A stretch of DNA of 64,000 nt from Pontederia crassipes (lineage: Eukaryota; Streptophyta; Magnoliopsida; Commelinales; Pontederiaceae), in the NCBI GenBank assembly GCA_030549335.1, contig JAUKPH010000027.1, positions 1,364,001 to 1,428,000 on the forward strand. The letters run 5' to 3'. The stretch's first letter is position 1; every line of letters begins with the position of its first letter. This document shows positions 35,091 to 46,462 of this stretch, piece after piece. Under the pieces are notes generated by a model. The model was not told the DNA's origin and did not search any database. It was given only the letters and a program-made list of their open reading frames with translations. A program made the position numbers and the translations under genes.

Positions 35091-35167
35091 TTAGGATAGA
35101 TGGGGCTTATTTCTTTGATGAAAGAACAAATGAATATGAACTAATGAAACATTGGAACCATGTTTAA

Positions 35168-35305
35168 TTTGTCTATTTCCAAAATGTTTTGTATGATTTG
35201 CCAATAAAGATGAAGAATTATATCTATGAATAAAAAATGATATTCTGCATTCCTTATGACATCAATTTTGCATATTGATAATCGAGATTTGTGAAACATT
35301 CATAT
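35168..35305 (+). other. SPH pseudogene 3' flank, duplicated at 59948-60085
   Basis: About 138 bp match the region after the intact SPH gene with few differences, including the polyadenylation-like CCAATAAAGATGAAG. It ends at a (TA)n run (35302-35328). Confidence 0.85.
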
Positions 35306-35340
35306 ATATATATATATATATATATATAGAGTAATATTAG

Positions 35341-35383
35341 GGTGCTACCACATTATGTGCTACCACATTATGTGGTAGCACCC
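35341..35383. repeat. Palindromic hairpin with direct repeat
   Basis: GTGCTACCACATTATGT is repeated directly, and the second copy is followed by its complement (ACATTATGTGGTAGCACC), giving a perfect stem. It may mark the end of the element that carries the GRF gene. Confidence 0.7.
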
Positions 35384-35569
35384 TATGCCCACTAAAATCC
35401 TACCGTACGATCGATGTATGCGCGCACGAACGGTGATGAAAGCAAGAGCACGGTTCATCGTCAATCGGTGAGCGCGATTCGACTTCCCCCACCGGTTCGC
35501 GCGAGTCGACTTCTCCCCTAGCTTTAGGTTTTCCTCTCCGCGTGTGACGACCACTTGCATTTATCCCCT

Positions 35570-36160
35570 GGCGAGCGACTAGGGCACTGACGATGAGTCT
35601 CTCCTCCTCTTCGCCTTCTCCGTGCGCGATCGAGTCTCCACCTCCTCACCGCGAGACGCTAGGGCACAAACAGCGACCGGCATCCTCCTCCGCCTCCTCC
35701 TCGCGAGCGACTAGGGCACAGACGGCACAATCGAGTCTTCGTGACTTCTACCCTTGCGATCGAGTCTCCTCCTCCTCTCCGGCTTCACTGCACGTTTCCT
35801 CACTCGCCCCGAGACGCTAGGGCACAGATGGCGGCCGGCATCATCCTCCTCTCCACGATACGCTAGGGCATAGACATCGGCCAACAACCTCCTCCTCCTC
35901 TTCGCAAGTGTCTAGAGCAGAGACGACGGCCGGCATATTTCTCCTCTCCGCGAGATGCTAGGGCACAGATGGCGGCCGGCATCATCCTCCTCTCCGCGAG
36001 ACTCTAGGGCACAGACGTCAACCGACAGCCTCCTCCTCCTCCTCTCCACGAGTGTCTAGGACAGAGACAGCGGCCGGCATACTTCTCCTCTACGCGAGAC
36101 GCTAGGGCACATACGCGATCGTTTCTCTTCATCGGCCTCCTCCTCATGAGCGGCTAGGTC
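35570..36160 (+). repeat. 'GAGACGCTAGGGCACAGACG' degenerate array
   Basis: About eight units of CTAGGGCACAGA followed by GGCCGGCAT and CTCCTCCTCC. The same units occur in reverse orientation at 37665-37850, so they bracket the GRF gene. The ORF at 35593-35820 lies wholly in this array and is not called. Confidence 0.75.
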
Positions 36161-36713
36161 ACGGCGGCCGCCCTTCTTTCTCACGGTTGTCCAAAATGCC
36201 TTCCTATATTGTTTATATGCATTGTTGTTTATCTTCATTTATTTGTTCTCTTGTTCTCACGGCTAGGGCACAGAGGCAGGGTAACAAAAGCCTGTCAATG
36301 ACACCAGGCTAGAGCCGAAGGACACAAACGTTGGGCAACGGAGGGATACTCGATGATGAAGGGCACACGCACGGTTACTTACACAGCAGTGACTTAGGGC
36401 AAAAAAGGTTTTCATCTCCTTCATGCTTGTACAACAATTTGGTTAAGCATTATTATGGTAAATGGCAATTGAACTATAATGTTTCCTCTGTTCTACTTTC
36501 TTAATTTTGTAATTGAACTTAATTCATTTCTAGGTAGGATTTCTAATTCATATCATATTAATGAACATTTCTAACATGCCTTTCTACTATAATGTTTACA
36601 ACCAAATAGTGTTTACAGATTGGTTTGAATCATAATGTTTACAGATTGGTGAAATATTTTGATTTTTTCTTCATTCTTCTGTGCACTTATATTGCTTCTG
36701 CAATTTAGTTATA

Positions 36714-37183
36714 ATGTCGACGGCAAAACCATTAATTACACTACTATGTCATTGTCATGAAATTGCTGCTATTAAAACCTTATGGACAAAAGCAAATCCT
36801 GGACGAAAATTTTATGGGTGCAAATATTATGACGTAAGATTTTAAATTTAATTGTGCCATTTCTGACTTGCTTATAATGAAGTTTACTTTGACTTTGATT
36901 CATATTTTATTCGCAGGAAAATGGGGGTTGTCGATATTTTCAATGGCTTGATCCTGAAGTTGATTCTCGATTTCAAAGCCTTCTTAACGGTTTATTGAGG
37001 AGGATCAAGCAAATAGACTCTGATGGCAAAGATAAAAAGAAAATGTTACAATCTATTATCGAAGATGAAAGGAGAAGATTTCAAGTTCTCATTGACGTTG
37101 AAAGGAGAAAATGTAGATTTTATAAAAAATCGACGATATGCTTGATACTGATAATGATATATATCTTGAAATTAAATGTGTAA
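36714..37183 (+). CDS. GRF-type zinc-finger protein with C-terminal hydrophobic tail (two exons)
   Basis: Exon 1 is 36714-36833 (ATG at 36714, 40 codons); the intron is 36834-36916 (GTAAGA to TTCGCAG); exon 2 is 36917-37183 (88 codons plus TAA). The phase is kept, giving about 128 residues with no stop or frameshift. Residues 12-52 form a zf-GRF domain: CHCHEIAAIKTLWTKANPGR, then FYGCKYYD, then the post-intron GGCRYFQWLD, with the Cys/His ligands and the NPGR and FxWxD signatures. A charged, probably coiled-coil segment (about 65-110, RRIKQIDSDGKDKKK) precedes a hydrophobic tail (STICLILIMIYILKL) that could be a membrane anchor. GRF zinc fingers bind nucleic acid in known proteins; this small plant type has no settled role. 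Inverted repeats on both sides mean it may be cargo of a mobile element. Expression is unproven. Confidence 0.75.
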
Positions 37184-37664
37184 TGTCATTTGTGTTGTAA
37201 TGTTATTGAAACTAGAAAGAAAGTATTATGTACTTGTGTAAGCATTATGTAGTTGTCGAATTGTAATGTTACCTTGATATGTAGTATTATGTAGTTTATA
37301 TTTGCCTAATATGTTTAAGTCGAATTGTAATGTTATCGAATTGTAATGTTATCGAATTGTCGAATTGTAATGTTATCGAATGCTAAGCAAAGAATAAGCA
37401 TCGCATGTGACGAAAGTTCACCTTGTTAGTCGAGGACTACTCAGGTTGGATACAAAAGATGAACGCTAAAAAATCGCCATAGATGTGAACATGTCGTCAT
37501 GGTTCTTGGCAACAAGCGGTTCATCTGCACTCATCATTTTCCATGATAACCTATGACCAATGCAGTGATTTATAAGGCCTACATCATTCAATTTGAACCG
37601 AAAAATGTAACTGTGTAAGGTAAAAAAAAATGTCGGCAATTGAAGAATTACTTCAGGAGGATAA
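37184..37664. other. GRF gene 3' region
   Basis: AT-rich, with repeated CGAATTGTAATGTTATCGAA words at 37318-37380. No ORF or RNA gene seen. Confidence 0.5.
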
Positions 37665-37850
37665 CTACAGTCGTCGTATGTGCCCTAGCGGCCCATGGTG
37701 AGGAGGAGGAAGCCGACTGCCGTATGTGCCCTAGTGACCGACAAAGACGAGGAGGAGGAAGTCAGCCGCCATATGTGCCCTAGCGGCCCACAGTGAGGAG
37801 GAGGAAGCCGACTGCCGTATGTGCCCTAGCGGCCGTATGTGTCCTGAAGA
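37665..37850 (-). repeat. Inverted copy of the CTAGGGCACA array
   Basis: Four to five units of TATGTGCCCTAGCGGCC with GAGGAGGAGGAAG and CGACTGCCG are the reverse complement of the array at 35570-36160. A short stem-forming pair (TATGGTTGAGATT and AATCTTAACCATA) follows at 37854-37917. Confidence 0.7.
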
Positions 37851-37980
37851 TTATATGGTTGAGATTAAATTTAATAACTTAATATTAAATTTAATATAGG
37901 TTGAATCTTAACCATACAATCATGATCTAACAATTCTAATTTGTTGGTTGCATATTGGTTGTACAAAAGTTGGTTGCATG

Positions 37981-37982
<2 letters not shown>

Positions 37983-38030
<48 letters not shown>

Positions 38031-38038
38031 CACACACA
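37983..38038. repeat. (TA)n followed by (CA)n microsatellite
   Basis: About 19 TA units, then about 8 AC units. Confidence 0.95.
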
Positions 38039-38079
38039 TTTTGGAATTTGGGAATTTGAGTATAATGTTTGTATAGCAT

Positions 38080-38252
38080 GGTATATAGTATAGTGTAGTA
38101 TAGTATAGTGTTATATAGTATAGTATGGTATTGTATAGTGTATTATATAGTATAGTATAGTATAGTGGTATATAGTATAGTATAGTATAGTATAGTATAG
38201 TATAGTATAGTATAGTATAGTATAGTATAGTATAGTATAGTATATAATATAT
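38080..38252. repeat. (TATAG)n pentanucleotide microsatellite
   Basis: Roughly 30 units of TATAG with a few interruptions; the last third is perfect. It keeps a minus-strand frame open (Tyr/Leu/Ile repeats at 37920-38342), which is not a gene. Confidence 0.95.
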
Positions 38253-38269
38253 AACATATATTGCCAAAA

Positions 38270-38662
38270 GAGCACAAACTAGCGTCGCCTCCTTCGACGC
38301 TAATATAGCATCGCAACTTTTGACGCCAATATAATGCAACATGTCAGTGCTAATATCACATCTTATTTTAGCGTCGACTTAGCATCACCGTCGTGGTGAC
38401 TCAACTTATCGTCGCAAGCTTGCGACACCAATACATCGCTACCATTTGACGCACATTTTCTAATTTTCGCGCGTGATAAATCGAAATAGCATCGCAATGA
38501 TGCCTCATTTAGTGTCGACATCCTTTGAACTAATGCGATGCTAAATTGTGTCTGCATTTATCGGCCCAATGACGTAGTTATTGTGATGCTATTAACGTTT
38601 ATTTAGCATCGCGTAGTGTTGCGATGCTAATTCGCGTCGCTATTCGATAATTTTAATATGGT
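38270..38662. mobile_element. CACTA-E: terminal fragment of the CACTA-B/C/D family
   Basis: About 390 bp of AGCGTCGC/GACGCTAAT motifs end in GCGTCGCTATTCGATAATTT and a worn terminus TTTTAATATGGTG, comparable with TTTTCTTGTAGTG in CACTA-C. No left terminus is visible (microsatellites adjoin), so it is a remnant. Confidence 0.65.
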
Positions 38663-38848
38663 GTGAGACATAAAAAAGGACTAGAATTACCTAGCTTCAA
38701 AGTAATTGACTACACTAATTTTTTCTCAAACAACGAGAAGATCGAAGTGCAAAAAGTGATATAGTAGAGTTCAAATATATTTGTGTTGTTTAGGGATTAT
38801 CATTCTTCATACTTTAAAACAAAAATAAAGTAGTAGCAAACATTCTAG
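38663..38848 (-). repeat. Left inverted arm (pairs with 57740-57968)
   Basis: The reverse complement of this block matches 57740-57968 with landmarks ACTTTATTTTTGTTTTA, AATCCCTAAACAACAC, TTGTTTGAGAA and TTACTTTGAAGCTAGGTAAT in the same order. The right arm has about 40 extra bases. Confidence 0.8.
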
Positions 38849-40492
38849 TGTGCAGGTGCCTCGCACATCACCCCCATTTGCTGCCCCTTCTGCTCCTCCT
38901 CCATCGACATCCAACGCTCCACCCACCAAACCTTATTTTCGTCAAACCCCGCCTGACCTAAACACTACTCCCAGTCCACCACCATGCTCATTTGATGCTT
39001 CACCACCTCGAGCAGTTCAGCTCGACTCACCACCAAACCCTAGTTCCCACACTTCCAGCTCTTCAGAAGGGGTACTCCCTTGCATACCCCAACTCCACTG
39101 GCCCCATCACCTCTAAATTTCGCTTCCTCAAAGCCTACTGTGAAGCCTGAACTTACCCTACCACCAGTAGAAATCATATTTGCAAGCTCTTCCCAATGTT
39201 GCCACCACGATATCCTGATGACGAGAGCCATTAAGGCCACAAAATTTGCAGACACAGACGTCCTCTCTAACCTGAGCCTCCTACAAGACTTCGAAACTCA
39301 GACCACCTTAACGGGAGCTAGGGATTTCATCCTAACCGTTTACCCCACCTACCCTCATTTAGTGGTAGAGTTCCTCAATTCTTTGGAGGAGGACAAAGTG
39401 GCCGGGACCATTACCTTCCTTCTATTCAACAACACGAGCAGGTTCACCTAGACTTACCAGAAATTAGATGAAGTGCTATGTCTTCCCTTCTTGCCTAGTC
39501 ACCTAACACCACCTAAAATTCAACACCCAAGGATGTTAGAAGCCATCACCAATGAGCATTTGGAGCGCGCCCACGATAGAGCATCCGCCATCTTAAATCC
39601 CAGGATCCGTTACTTCCAATACCCTCCTGGCCCGTCCAAACATAGATTCATATATCATTGATCTCCACATCATTCACACATTCTTACACGGGCATAAATT
39701 AACCTGTTGAGACATTTTCTAACTCATATCCACAAGAGTTCTCTACTGAAGTCAGGAGTAATTATCTTCGGAGGCCTCGTTACACTGGTGATAATATTTT
39801 GCAACCTCGACCTCTCCACTCTGGAGCCTGTCGCTGGAGTAATGGCTGTGAACCTCCGGACCCTGCAACAATGACTTTTGACTTTCACTAAGGATGACAA
39901 ATACTTCCTCCTCCTTACAAACTCTAAGACAAAGATTCAGCTGCCAAAGCTTCCAAATCCTAGACGTACCATGGTGACAAACCAAGCAAACTGGATAATC
40001 ACGCCCCTAAATGAAGATGCCAGTTCTAAAGACCCACCAGCGAGTCTGCTCCTACTTCAGAGCAATCTCCAGGTGCTACTGCAAGCCACGCCCATTGAAA
40101 CAAAAGAAAAGAACATTAAACCCTCCCTGATGAAGAACAACAAAAGGAAAAAAAATACCGCCTCCACTCCAGAGCCCTCCTCGCCTCAAACTGATGCTCT
40201 GCAAATTCATAGGCTGCATTGTAGCAACAAAATGATATAGAAGCAATTGAGAGCTCAACATTAGGCCTGACAAGTATTGAGGCCCGCATAGGAGATTCTG
40301 CACATACCCCCACCCACATGCGTACCCCCATATGATGAGGTCTCTCTTGGACTTGACCGAGGACAATGTTACATTTAGGTTTGGGAGAGGCATGATGGTA
40401 TGATCTGAAAACTCAATCTACATATTTCACATCGATATACCATTGTGTTTAGCAAGTATAGTGGTTCTTATGATAATTTTTTTTGAATCCTT
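38849..40492 (+). pseudogene. Athila-3 ORF1/env-like remnant and start of its 3' region
   Basis: A Pro/Ser-rich N-terminus (38850-39116) is followed, after a frameshift, by RAIKATKFADTDVL, then VYPTYPHLVVEFLNSLEEDK and GTITFLLFN (39220-39440), a stop, then TYQKLDEVLCLPFLPSH. This order resembles the 'putative plant transposon protein' domain of the second ORF in Athila elements. A Lys/Pro-rich tail continues to 40240. GACCGAGGACAATGTTACAT and TTTAGGTTTGGGAG at 40355-40390 are the usual phrase after that ORF. CACTA-C cuts the element at 40492. Domain naming is by memory of family motifs; several stops make it inactive. Confidence 0.55.
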
Positions 40493-41732
40493 CAATACAA
40501 GAAAACTATCGATTAGCGATGCAAAATAGTGTCTCCATTGCTAGAAACGTCTCAGTTGAGTCACAAAACCACAATGCTACTAACCTCTCAATAGCGTTTA
40601 CGTAGTATTTCCCAAAGTAGACGCTAGGTGCCAATTAGCCACTATTATCTCTATTGTAGCGTCGACATCGTTCGACACGCACATAGCATTGCAAGCGTTC
40701 AGATGCCCTGTAGATGCTAGCTAGGAATGATATGGGCGCTGTATATTTGCACGGTTTTGGTGCCGAGGTATGCAATGCTACTGGCGTCACAAAAGATGCG
40801 ACGCTATGTAGACACCAATGTAAAAATATATTCCTATAGTTGCCTACACATGTAACACATACGACGCTTAATTGACACTATTTGAACACTACTTTAATTA
40901 AGAAATAAATTAATTATACGCTATCTATATATGTTATATATATTGTAACGCAACCCCATATACTTTAATATATATTATATGTTACCTTCAACATATATAT
41001 ATGCCTATCATATGTGTGTTCCTAAATATATATATATATATATTTATTACATACCTATATTCTATATATTACTTATATATGCATCCAGTATATATCATAT
41101 CTTAATTATACATATATTATTTCTATATTTTTATAGTTGCCTGCACATGTAACACATACAACGCTTAATTGGCACTATATATATTCTTATATTATTTTTA
41201 TATTATACATATGTTAATTAAGAAATATATTAACTATACGCTATCTATATTTATATAACTATATGTTATCTATTATGACGCAACCCATATATGTTAATAT
41301 ATGTTATCTATACTATAGTTTAATGAATAAATAAATTACTTATATATGCTTACATCATAGGAATGTTCCTAAATATATATTGAATATTATATATGTTACT
41401 TATGCATACAATATATATCATATCTTAATTATACATATACTATTTATATATTCTTAATCATGGAATTATGATGGTTGAATTAAATGACATGATTTGTTAC
41501 AAAATATTCCATTTTACCGCCTTCATGGAGACTCAATAAAGTTTATGTAGTGCCATAATAGAGCCGCAATGATGGTCGACGTTGCAGAAGCACTATTGGC
41601 GACTCTCTAGCGTCGCAACATTGAGATGCTAAGGTAATTGAGATGCTATTGAGACGCTAGTGTGTCGCTAATTTATTTTAGCGACTCATTCGTGTCTCTA
41701 TAGTGCCGGATTAGCCGACTTAATCGAACACA

Positions 41733-42083
41733 TATTGACATATCAAGGTATGGAACCCCAAAAACAGGCTGGCCCAACTTGCACTCAATTTTTCCAATTC
41801 GGCAGTTTGACCTATGATTTATCATTCATGGGCGTTGATAAGATCCTTCCATTTAGCAGCACCTTAGGATGGCATAGCCTTAACGTTAATGGCGAGGTCG
41901 AGTTTTTTAGAACCGTTTGGATGAAGAAAAGCTAGGATCTTTCAGAAAATGGATTCCTATTTGAAAAGTGCATAACCACATGGATTGGGAAGGAATTTTT
42001 GATCCAATTCAATTTTTCCTTGAGAGGTATTGGGAAGGAATTGGAATGTAATAATATTGATTCATACAAAAGAAAATATTCTC
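41733..42083 (+). other. Unidentified coding-like segment inside CACTA-C
   Basis: Relative to CACTA-D, this interrupts the conserved GCACATATAGACATAT spacer. It has balanced base composition and an ORF from ATG 41750 to TAG 41935 reading GPTCTQFFQFGSLTYDLSFM and LGWHSLNVNGEVEFF. I do not recognise the family. It could be captured host sequence or a small insertion. No terminal repeats were found. Confidence 0.4.
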
Positions 42084-42679
42084 TATTTATTCAAATGCAT
42101 ATATACCTATACTTATGTATAACACGTACAAATATACATATTATTATCACGTAATCTCGCACATATAAATATATACATACACATATATACTTTTAATACT
42201 TATACATATACACATTATTGTCACTTAATCTCGCACACATATAGACATCTACATCCACGTATATACTTATAATACATATACATATATACATTGTTGTGAC
42301 TTAATCTCGCACACATAGACATAGACATATACATACACATATACTATTAGATATACATATACACAATTTCGTCATATACACATATACATGTAGACTTATA
42401 ATTATATATATACATACATATATTAGAAAATTACAATAATAGAAAATATACATATATAGACATATACACATACACTATCTTCAATATATAGACCTAACAT
42501 ACATACAATAGAAAATTGCAATATATAGAAAATCTATAATAGAAAATTAGAATATAGACAATCTATAATAGAAAATTAGAATAAAAATGTTAGTGTCTAT
42601 GTAGCGTCGCATTATGATGTGGCACTAAAAACTTACTTTAAATCCCTATGTCCTTCATTTACTTTTTACTTTTACTGTT

Positions 42680-43325
42680 TACCGCCCGACCCTTTGACTC
42701 CACCGATCCCGACCCCACCTGCCGCTGACTCCTCTGACCCCGACCCTGCCTCCAGCCTTATCCTTCGATCCCGACCCCGCCGGCCGACCGCCTCCTCCTC
42801 CTCTCGACCTCGCCCGCCGACCGCCACCTCTCCTCCGACCCCGACCCGCTGAACGCCGCCCGCCGCCTCCTCCTCCGACCCCGACCCTGACCCCGACCGC
42901 CGCCTCCTCCTTCGACCCCGACCCCGCTGGCCGACCGCCTCCTCCTCCTCCGACCCCGACCCCACCCGTAGACCCCGCCTCCTCGTCTGACCCCGACCCC
43001 GCCCGCCTACCGCCTCCTCCTCCGACCCCGACCTTGTCCACCGACCGCCGCCGACTCCTCCGACCCCGACCCCGTCCGCCTACCGCCTCCTCCTCCTCCG
43101 ACCCTGACCTTGTCCACCGACCGCCGCCGACTCCTCCGACCCCGACACCGCCTCCGGCCTCCTCCGCAGTCGGACACGGCCCTTGTTTGCTGCCCTCCTC
43201 AGTTGCTTCACCTCCGGACGCTGTCCTCTTCGGCCGCTCCTCGCTTCCGTTGCCCTCATACGGACGCAGCACCACCGTCGTCCGTTGCCGCTCCTCCGCC
43301 GGACGCTGCCTTCCTCCGCCAAACA
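42680..43325. repeat. GC-rich tandem block of CACTA-C
   Basis: Imperfect CGACCCCGACCCCGCCCGCC and CCTCCTCCTC units; a ~110-bp subunit with CTTGTCCACCGACCGCCGCC is duplicated at 43030-43140. Overlapping frames on both strands stay open; no gene is called. Confidence 0.75.
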
Positions 43326-43757
43326 GTAAGTCCCTTTTTGTTAATTGATTTTTGTTAACTTGAAATTGAATATGGTCATGTTTCTAATTATGCCTTAATT
43401 TAGATGTACGAACTTTATTGTTTATCAAATTTATGCCTCTAATTAGATGAACATTGTGACTTGAATAAAAAATGAACAAATTAACTATATTATTCCAAAG
43501 TATGCATCAAATCTACATTCGATGAGATTCAACTTGAAATCAAATACTGATTAATTATTATCAAAATTTTGTCTTTTTGATCATGTTCTCATTACATTTA
43601 ACAAGAATGTGGATGAACATTATCGTTAATTAAAATGAGAACATTGAAAAAAATGGCTACTAGAATGTGATAATTCAGTAACGACGATCAAGTACTTGAA
43701 ACATGTGATTTTGGACTTCATAACTTCAAAATCACATGTTTCAAGTACAAGAATTTA

Positions 43758-43964
43758 TTGACATATGGCTTAATGTTGTCCGTTAAAGAAATGACAAAGC
43801 CACATCATGGTTGGATTCGTCGTTGGAAGAATAAACGTGACATCATAATAGAAGAATATAAGGATGATGTTGATGAATTTATTAATGTGGCATATGAAAA
43901 TGAAGGTGTTGCTTTTTCATATGGCGAAATCTTATGCCCATATCGGAAGTGCAAATGTTATTAG
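43758..43964 (+). pseudogene. CACTA-C transposase-associated domain remnant
   Basis: About 68 residues: WIRRWKNKRDIIIEEYKDDV, then FINVAYEN, FSYGEILCPYRKCKC. This is the Transpos_assoc domain found at the N-terminus of plant CACTA TNPD-like transposases (W...Y..GV..FI..A, CPC..C). The second Cys of the CPC motif is Tyr here. The frame ends at a TAG just after, and the DDE domain that should follow is absent, which points to an internal deletion. Confidence 0.7.
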
Positions 43965-44164
43965 TGAAAAATAATCTTATCTATTATGTACGATCCCTTA
44001 TGTTTCACTCAAATATGAAGACATTGGTAGAAAAGTAATAGATAAGCTTAAGCAAACATATGACAGTGAATTAGGGAACAAGAATTTCGTGTAAGACGAT
44101 GAGAAGATTTTACTCACACTAGGTGCTTTTCCTCAAGTTTGTTACTAGAGGTAAGAACACAAGT

Positions 44165-46430
44165 TTATTACTTTTTTTTAGTCATGGTTACTAGAGGTCG
44201 AGCTTCTATATCATCTCGCTCTTCTAGGTGTTCACTCCTGGTGAGCGAGCCATCACGATCACCAGGTATTATATTTATTGTCCGTTGCTTATTTATAGTT
44301 CCTTACAATAGTTACATTCATATATACTTTTTAATAATGTCAGTTGCTCCGCCGTCGACGGGACACGTAACCGGATTATCACATAGTAGGCGATACAGTT
44401 TTGTAATTATTTTATTTTTGTGATAGTTGCTCCACCGTGGATGAGGCACATAGTCGGGACATCTCGATCCCACGACGACGATCGATATGTCACACTAGGT
44501 TATTTTCTGTACATTCCATAAATTTAAATACATGCAAGTATTTTAAGTATTTTTTTATGATGACAGTTGCTACGTCACCGCCAAGATTACCAGACGCTTC
44601 ACCACATTCTAGCATTGGCGAGCGGCATCTTACCCTAGGTGATATATTTATTACTATTAAAATTATATTTCTCAATTAATTGCATTAATTTTTTTATAGT
44701 AATTTTAGATGCTACGCCGTCGATAGCACAAGCACCCCGGCTTGTCACATTCTGACGAGCGGACTGCCATGGATCATGCAGCGATAGACATCATGCGAGG
44801 TGAGAACTTTACTGTACATATATCAATTATCACTAGTTTAATTTAGTATGGCACTAATGATTTATTTTGTACTAGGGCCCGTAGATGATGTCGGACCTTC
44901 TCAGCCTACCTCAGCTGTACTAGGTGATGATTCCTCTTCGACATATGAAAATGGATTACATGATAATGGGGTGGTCACCGTGAATAATATTGCTCGGCCG
45001 TAAGTTAAATAAGTTATAGAAAATTTATTATAGTTTGCTTATCATTGAAAATTGATTCTTCTTTGTAATTTGTAGGACCACTTTCATACCCGCTAGTACC
45101 GTATGGAATGTCAGTGCTCTTATTCTTTCCCACTTGCCGGAAGGGGTAGGATCATGGAAAGATGTCCCAATTCATGTGCGGGATGACATCTTTTGGGCCT
45201 TTACGGTACGATTTTTTTTGGGTTACATAATTTGTTTTATATTAGTTTTAAATTACTAAGTTTTAAAGTATTTTTTATGAGGTATATCAGTTTCATCCGG
45301 ATGTTAGTTTGGGGAAGATTTGAAAAGCTTTTGAGGAGGTGATTGCGAAACACCTCTGAAATTAATTATGTAAGTTTCGCAAGGTTGTCACTTCCGGCGG
45401 CTTCACTTTGGAGTAGGGCATACAAAGATGCTCAAGACATATTAGGTGCTCGGTTTGAGAGTTCTTATGTAGGAAGTAATAAGTATGTTTACATTTAAAT
45501 TATTTTTATTAAATTTATAATTTTTTAAAGTCTAAGTATTTGATGTTCATAAAGGAAAGATGAACAATGGCAAAGAAAGTCAGAAAAGACAAGAGTTCAT
45601 CGATTTTCGAAGCTTGAGGCCCACATCCATAGAGGCAGGTTGATGCGGTTTGATGAGCATTGACATCACATGGTAACTTGCATATAAATTTGATTAATCA
45701 AAATTTTAACTTATACTTATTTTATAAAATTTGAAACTTTATTACTGGAGGAGAAACAAGGCGGTCTGTGGACTTTCGTGTGGGTCTTCGAGGCCACGCA
45801 TAAGAGTCGGAAGACCAACGACTTGGTCACGTCCATTGCTCATAGGCTTCTGGTAAGTCTCATCACATGTTCACTTGGTTGTTGACGTTAGTGCAAACTA
45901 TATTTTAAATACGCAATGTTTAAATTTTTTAGGATGAGTATAATGCGAAGATGGCTGAAAAAAATATGGAGATGATCCAAGTACTCAGCCACTTGGTAAC
46001 GTTTCTCGAAAGCCATTCACGTTTTAAATTTATGTGTTTTTTATGTTATATAATTTGCATAATCTATAATGTTTATATGATTGTATAATTTTTCTATTTT
46101 GTAGAGGATCCTACTGTTTAGGAGGAGGTGGCCGGCACGACACAAGGAGGATATATGCGTGGCCTCGGCACAGCCACTCAGGTACCTAGGAGGAGCGAAG
46201 GATATGCAGACAGCCCATCTACTCCAAGCTAATCCGCTGCACCTGAAGTGACGCATCTATCGCAACAAATGTCGCAACAGATATGACAGCAAGTGTCGTA
46301 GAAGTTGGCTCCATTATTGTAGGCGATTCAGGGATTGATTGATCCTGCGTAGAATCGATCCCCATGAGGTCAAGGACTAAGCACGTCGGAATCAAAAGTT
46401 CGGAATGACAACAACAACTCCCAAACTTAG
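44165..46430 (+). pseudogene. CACTA-C TNPA-like gene (Transposase_24-type)
   Basis: Several short exons separated by AT-rich introns, in the same order as CACTA-B and CACTA-D. Early segments read VTRGRASISSRSSR (44185) and repeated PPSTGH/PRLPDASPHS blocks. Then GPVDDVGPSQPTSAVLGDDS (44878-45001), TTFIPASTVWNVSALILSHL (45076-45207) and FHPDVSLGKI (45290). KFRKVVTSGG, YKDAQDILGARF (45420), KPEAHIHRG (45615), a degraded THKSRKTNDLV (45800) and a final GGYMRGL exon ending at TAG 46428-46430 complete it. In-frame stops at about 45320-45370, 46250 and 46285 show decay. The protein would bind the subterminal motifs, by analogy with TNPA. Confidence 0.65.
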
Positions 46431-46462
46431 GATAGAAACTTTTGCAACTATACTTTTGTTAT

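Larger units (their letters stand above)
31294..35167 (+). pseudogene. S-protein homologue (SPH) pseudogene, 3' half, interrupted by CACTA-F
   Basis: Bases 31294-31532 and 35093-35167 correspond to the C-terminal two thirds of the intact SPH gene at 59495-59947, at roughly 85-90 % identity by eye. SPH proteins are small secreted plant proteins related to the poppy self-incompatibility S1 ligand. Three kinds of damage are visible besides the missing N-terminus (beyond Copia-1). A CAA to TAA stop lies at 31330-31332 (after HCRS). A one-base insertion in the T run near 31350 shifts the frame. CACTA-F is inserted between WSI and the R-D-G codons. The original stop TAA is at 35165-35167. Its 3' flank is shared with the intact gene, so the two are recent duplicates. 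Confidence 0.88.

Noticed and set aside
35341-35383. Hairpin considered as a Helitron 3' end
   Set aside because: The hairpin is followed by CTAA about ten bases on but not by the expected T, and no TC start or Rep/helicase text was found.
37920-38342. 140-codon minus-strand ORF
   Set aside because: Made of the TATAG and TA/CA microsatellites.
42619-43358. Overlapping Pro/Arg- and Gly/Glu-rich ORFs
   Set aside because: Same reason: GC-rich tandem block in CACTA-C.
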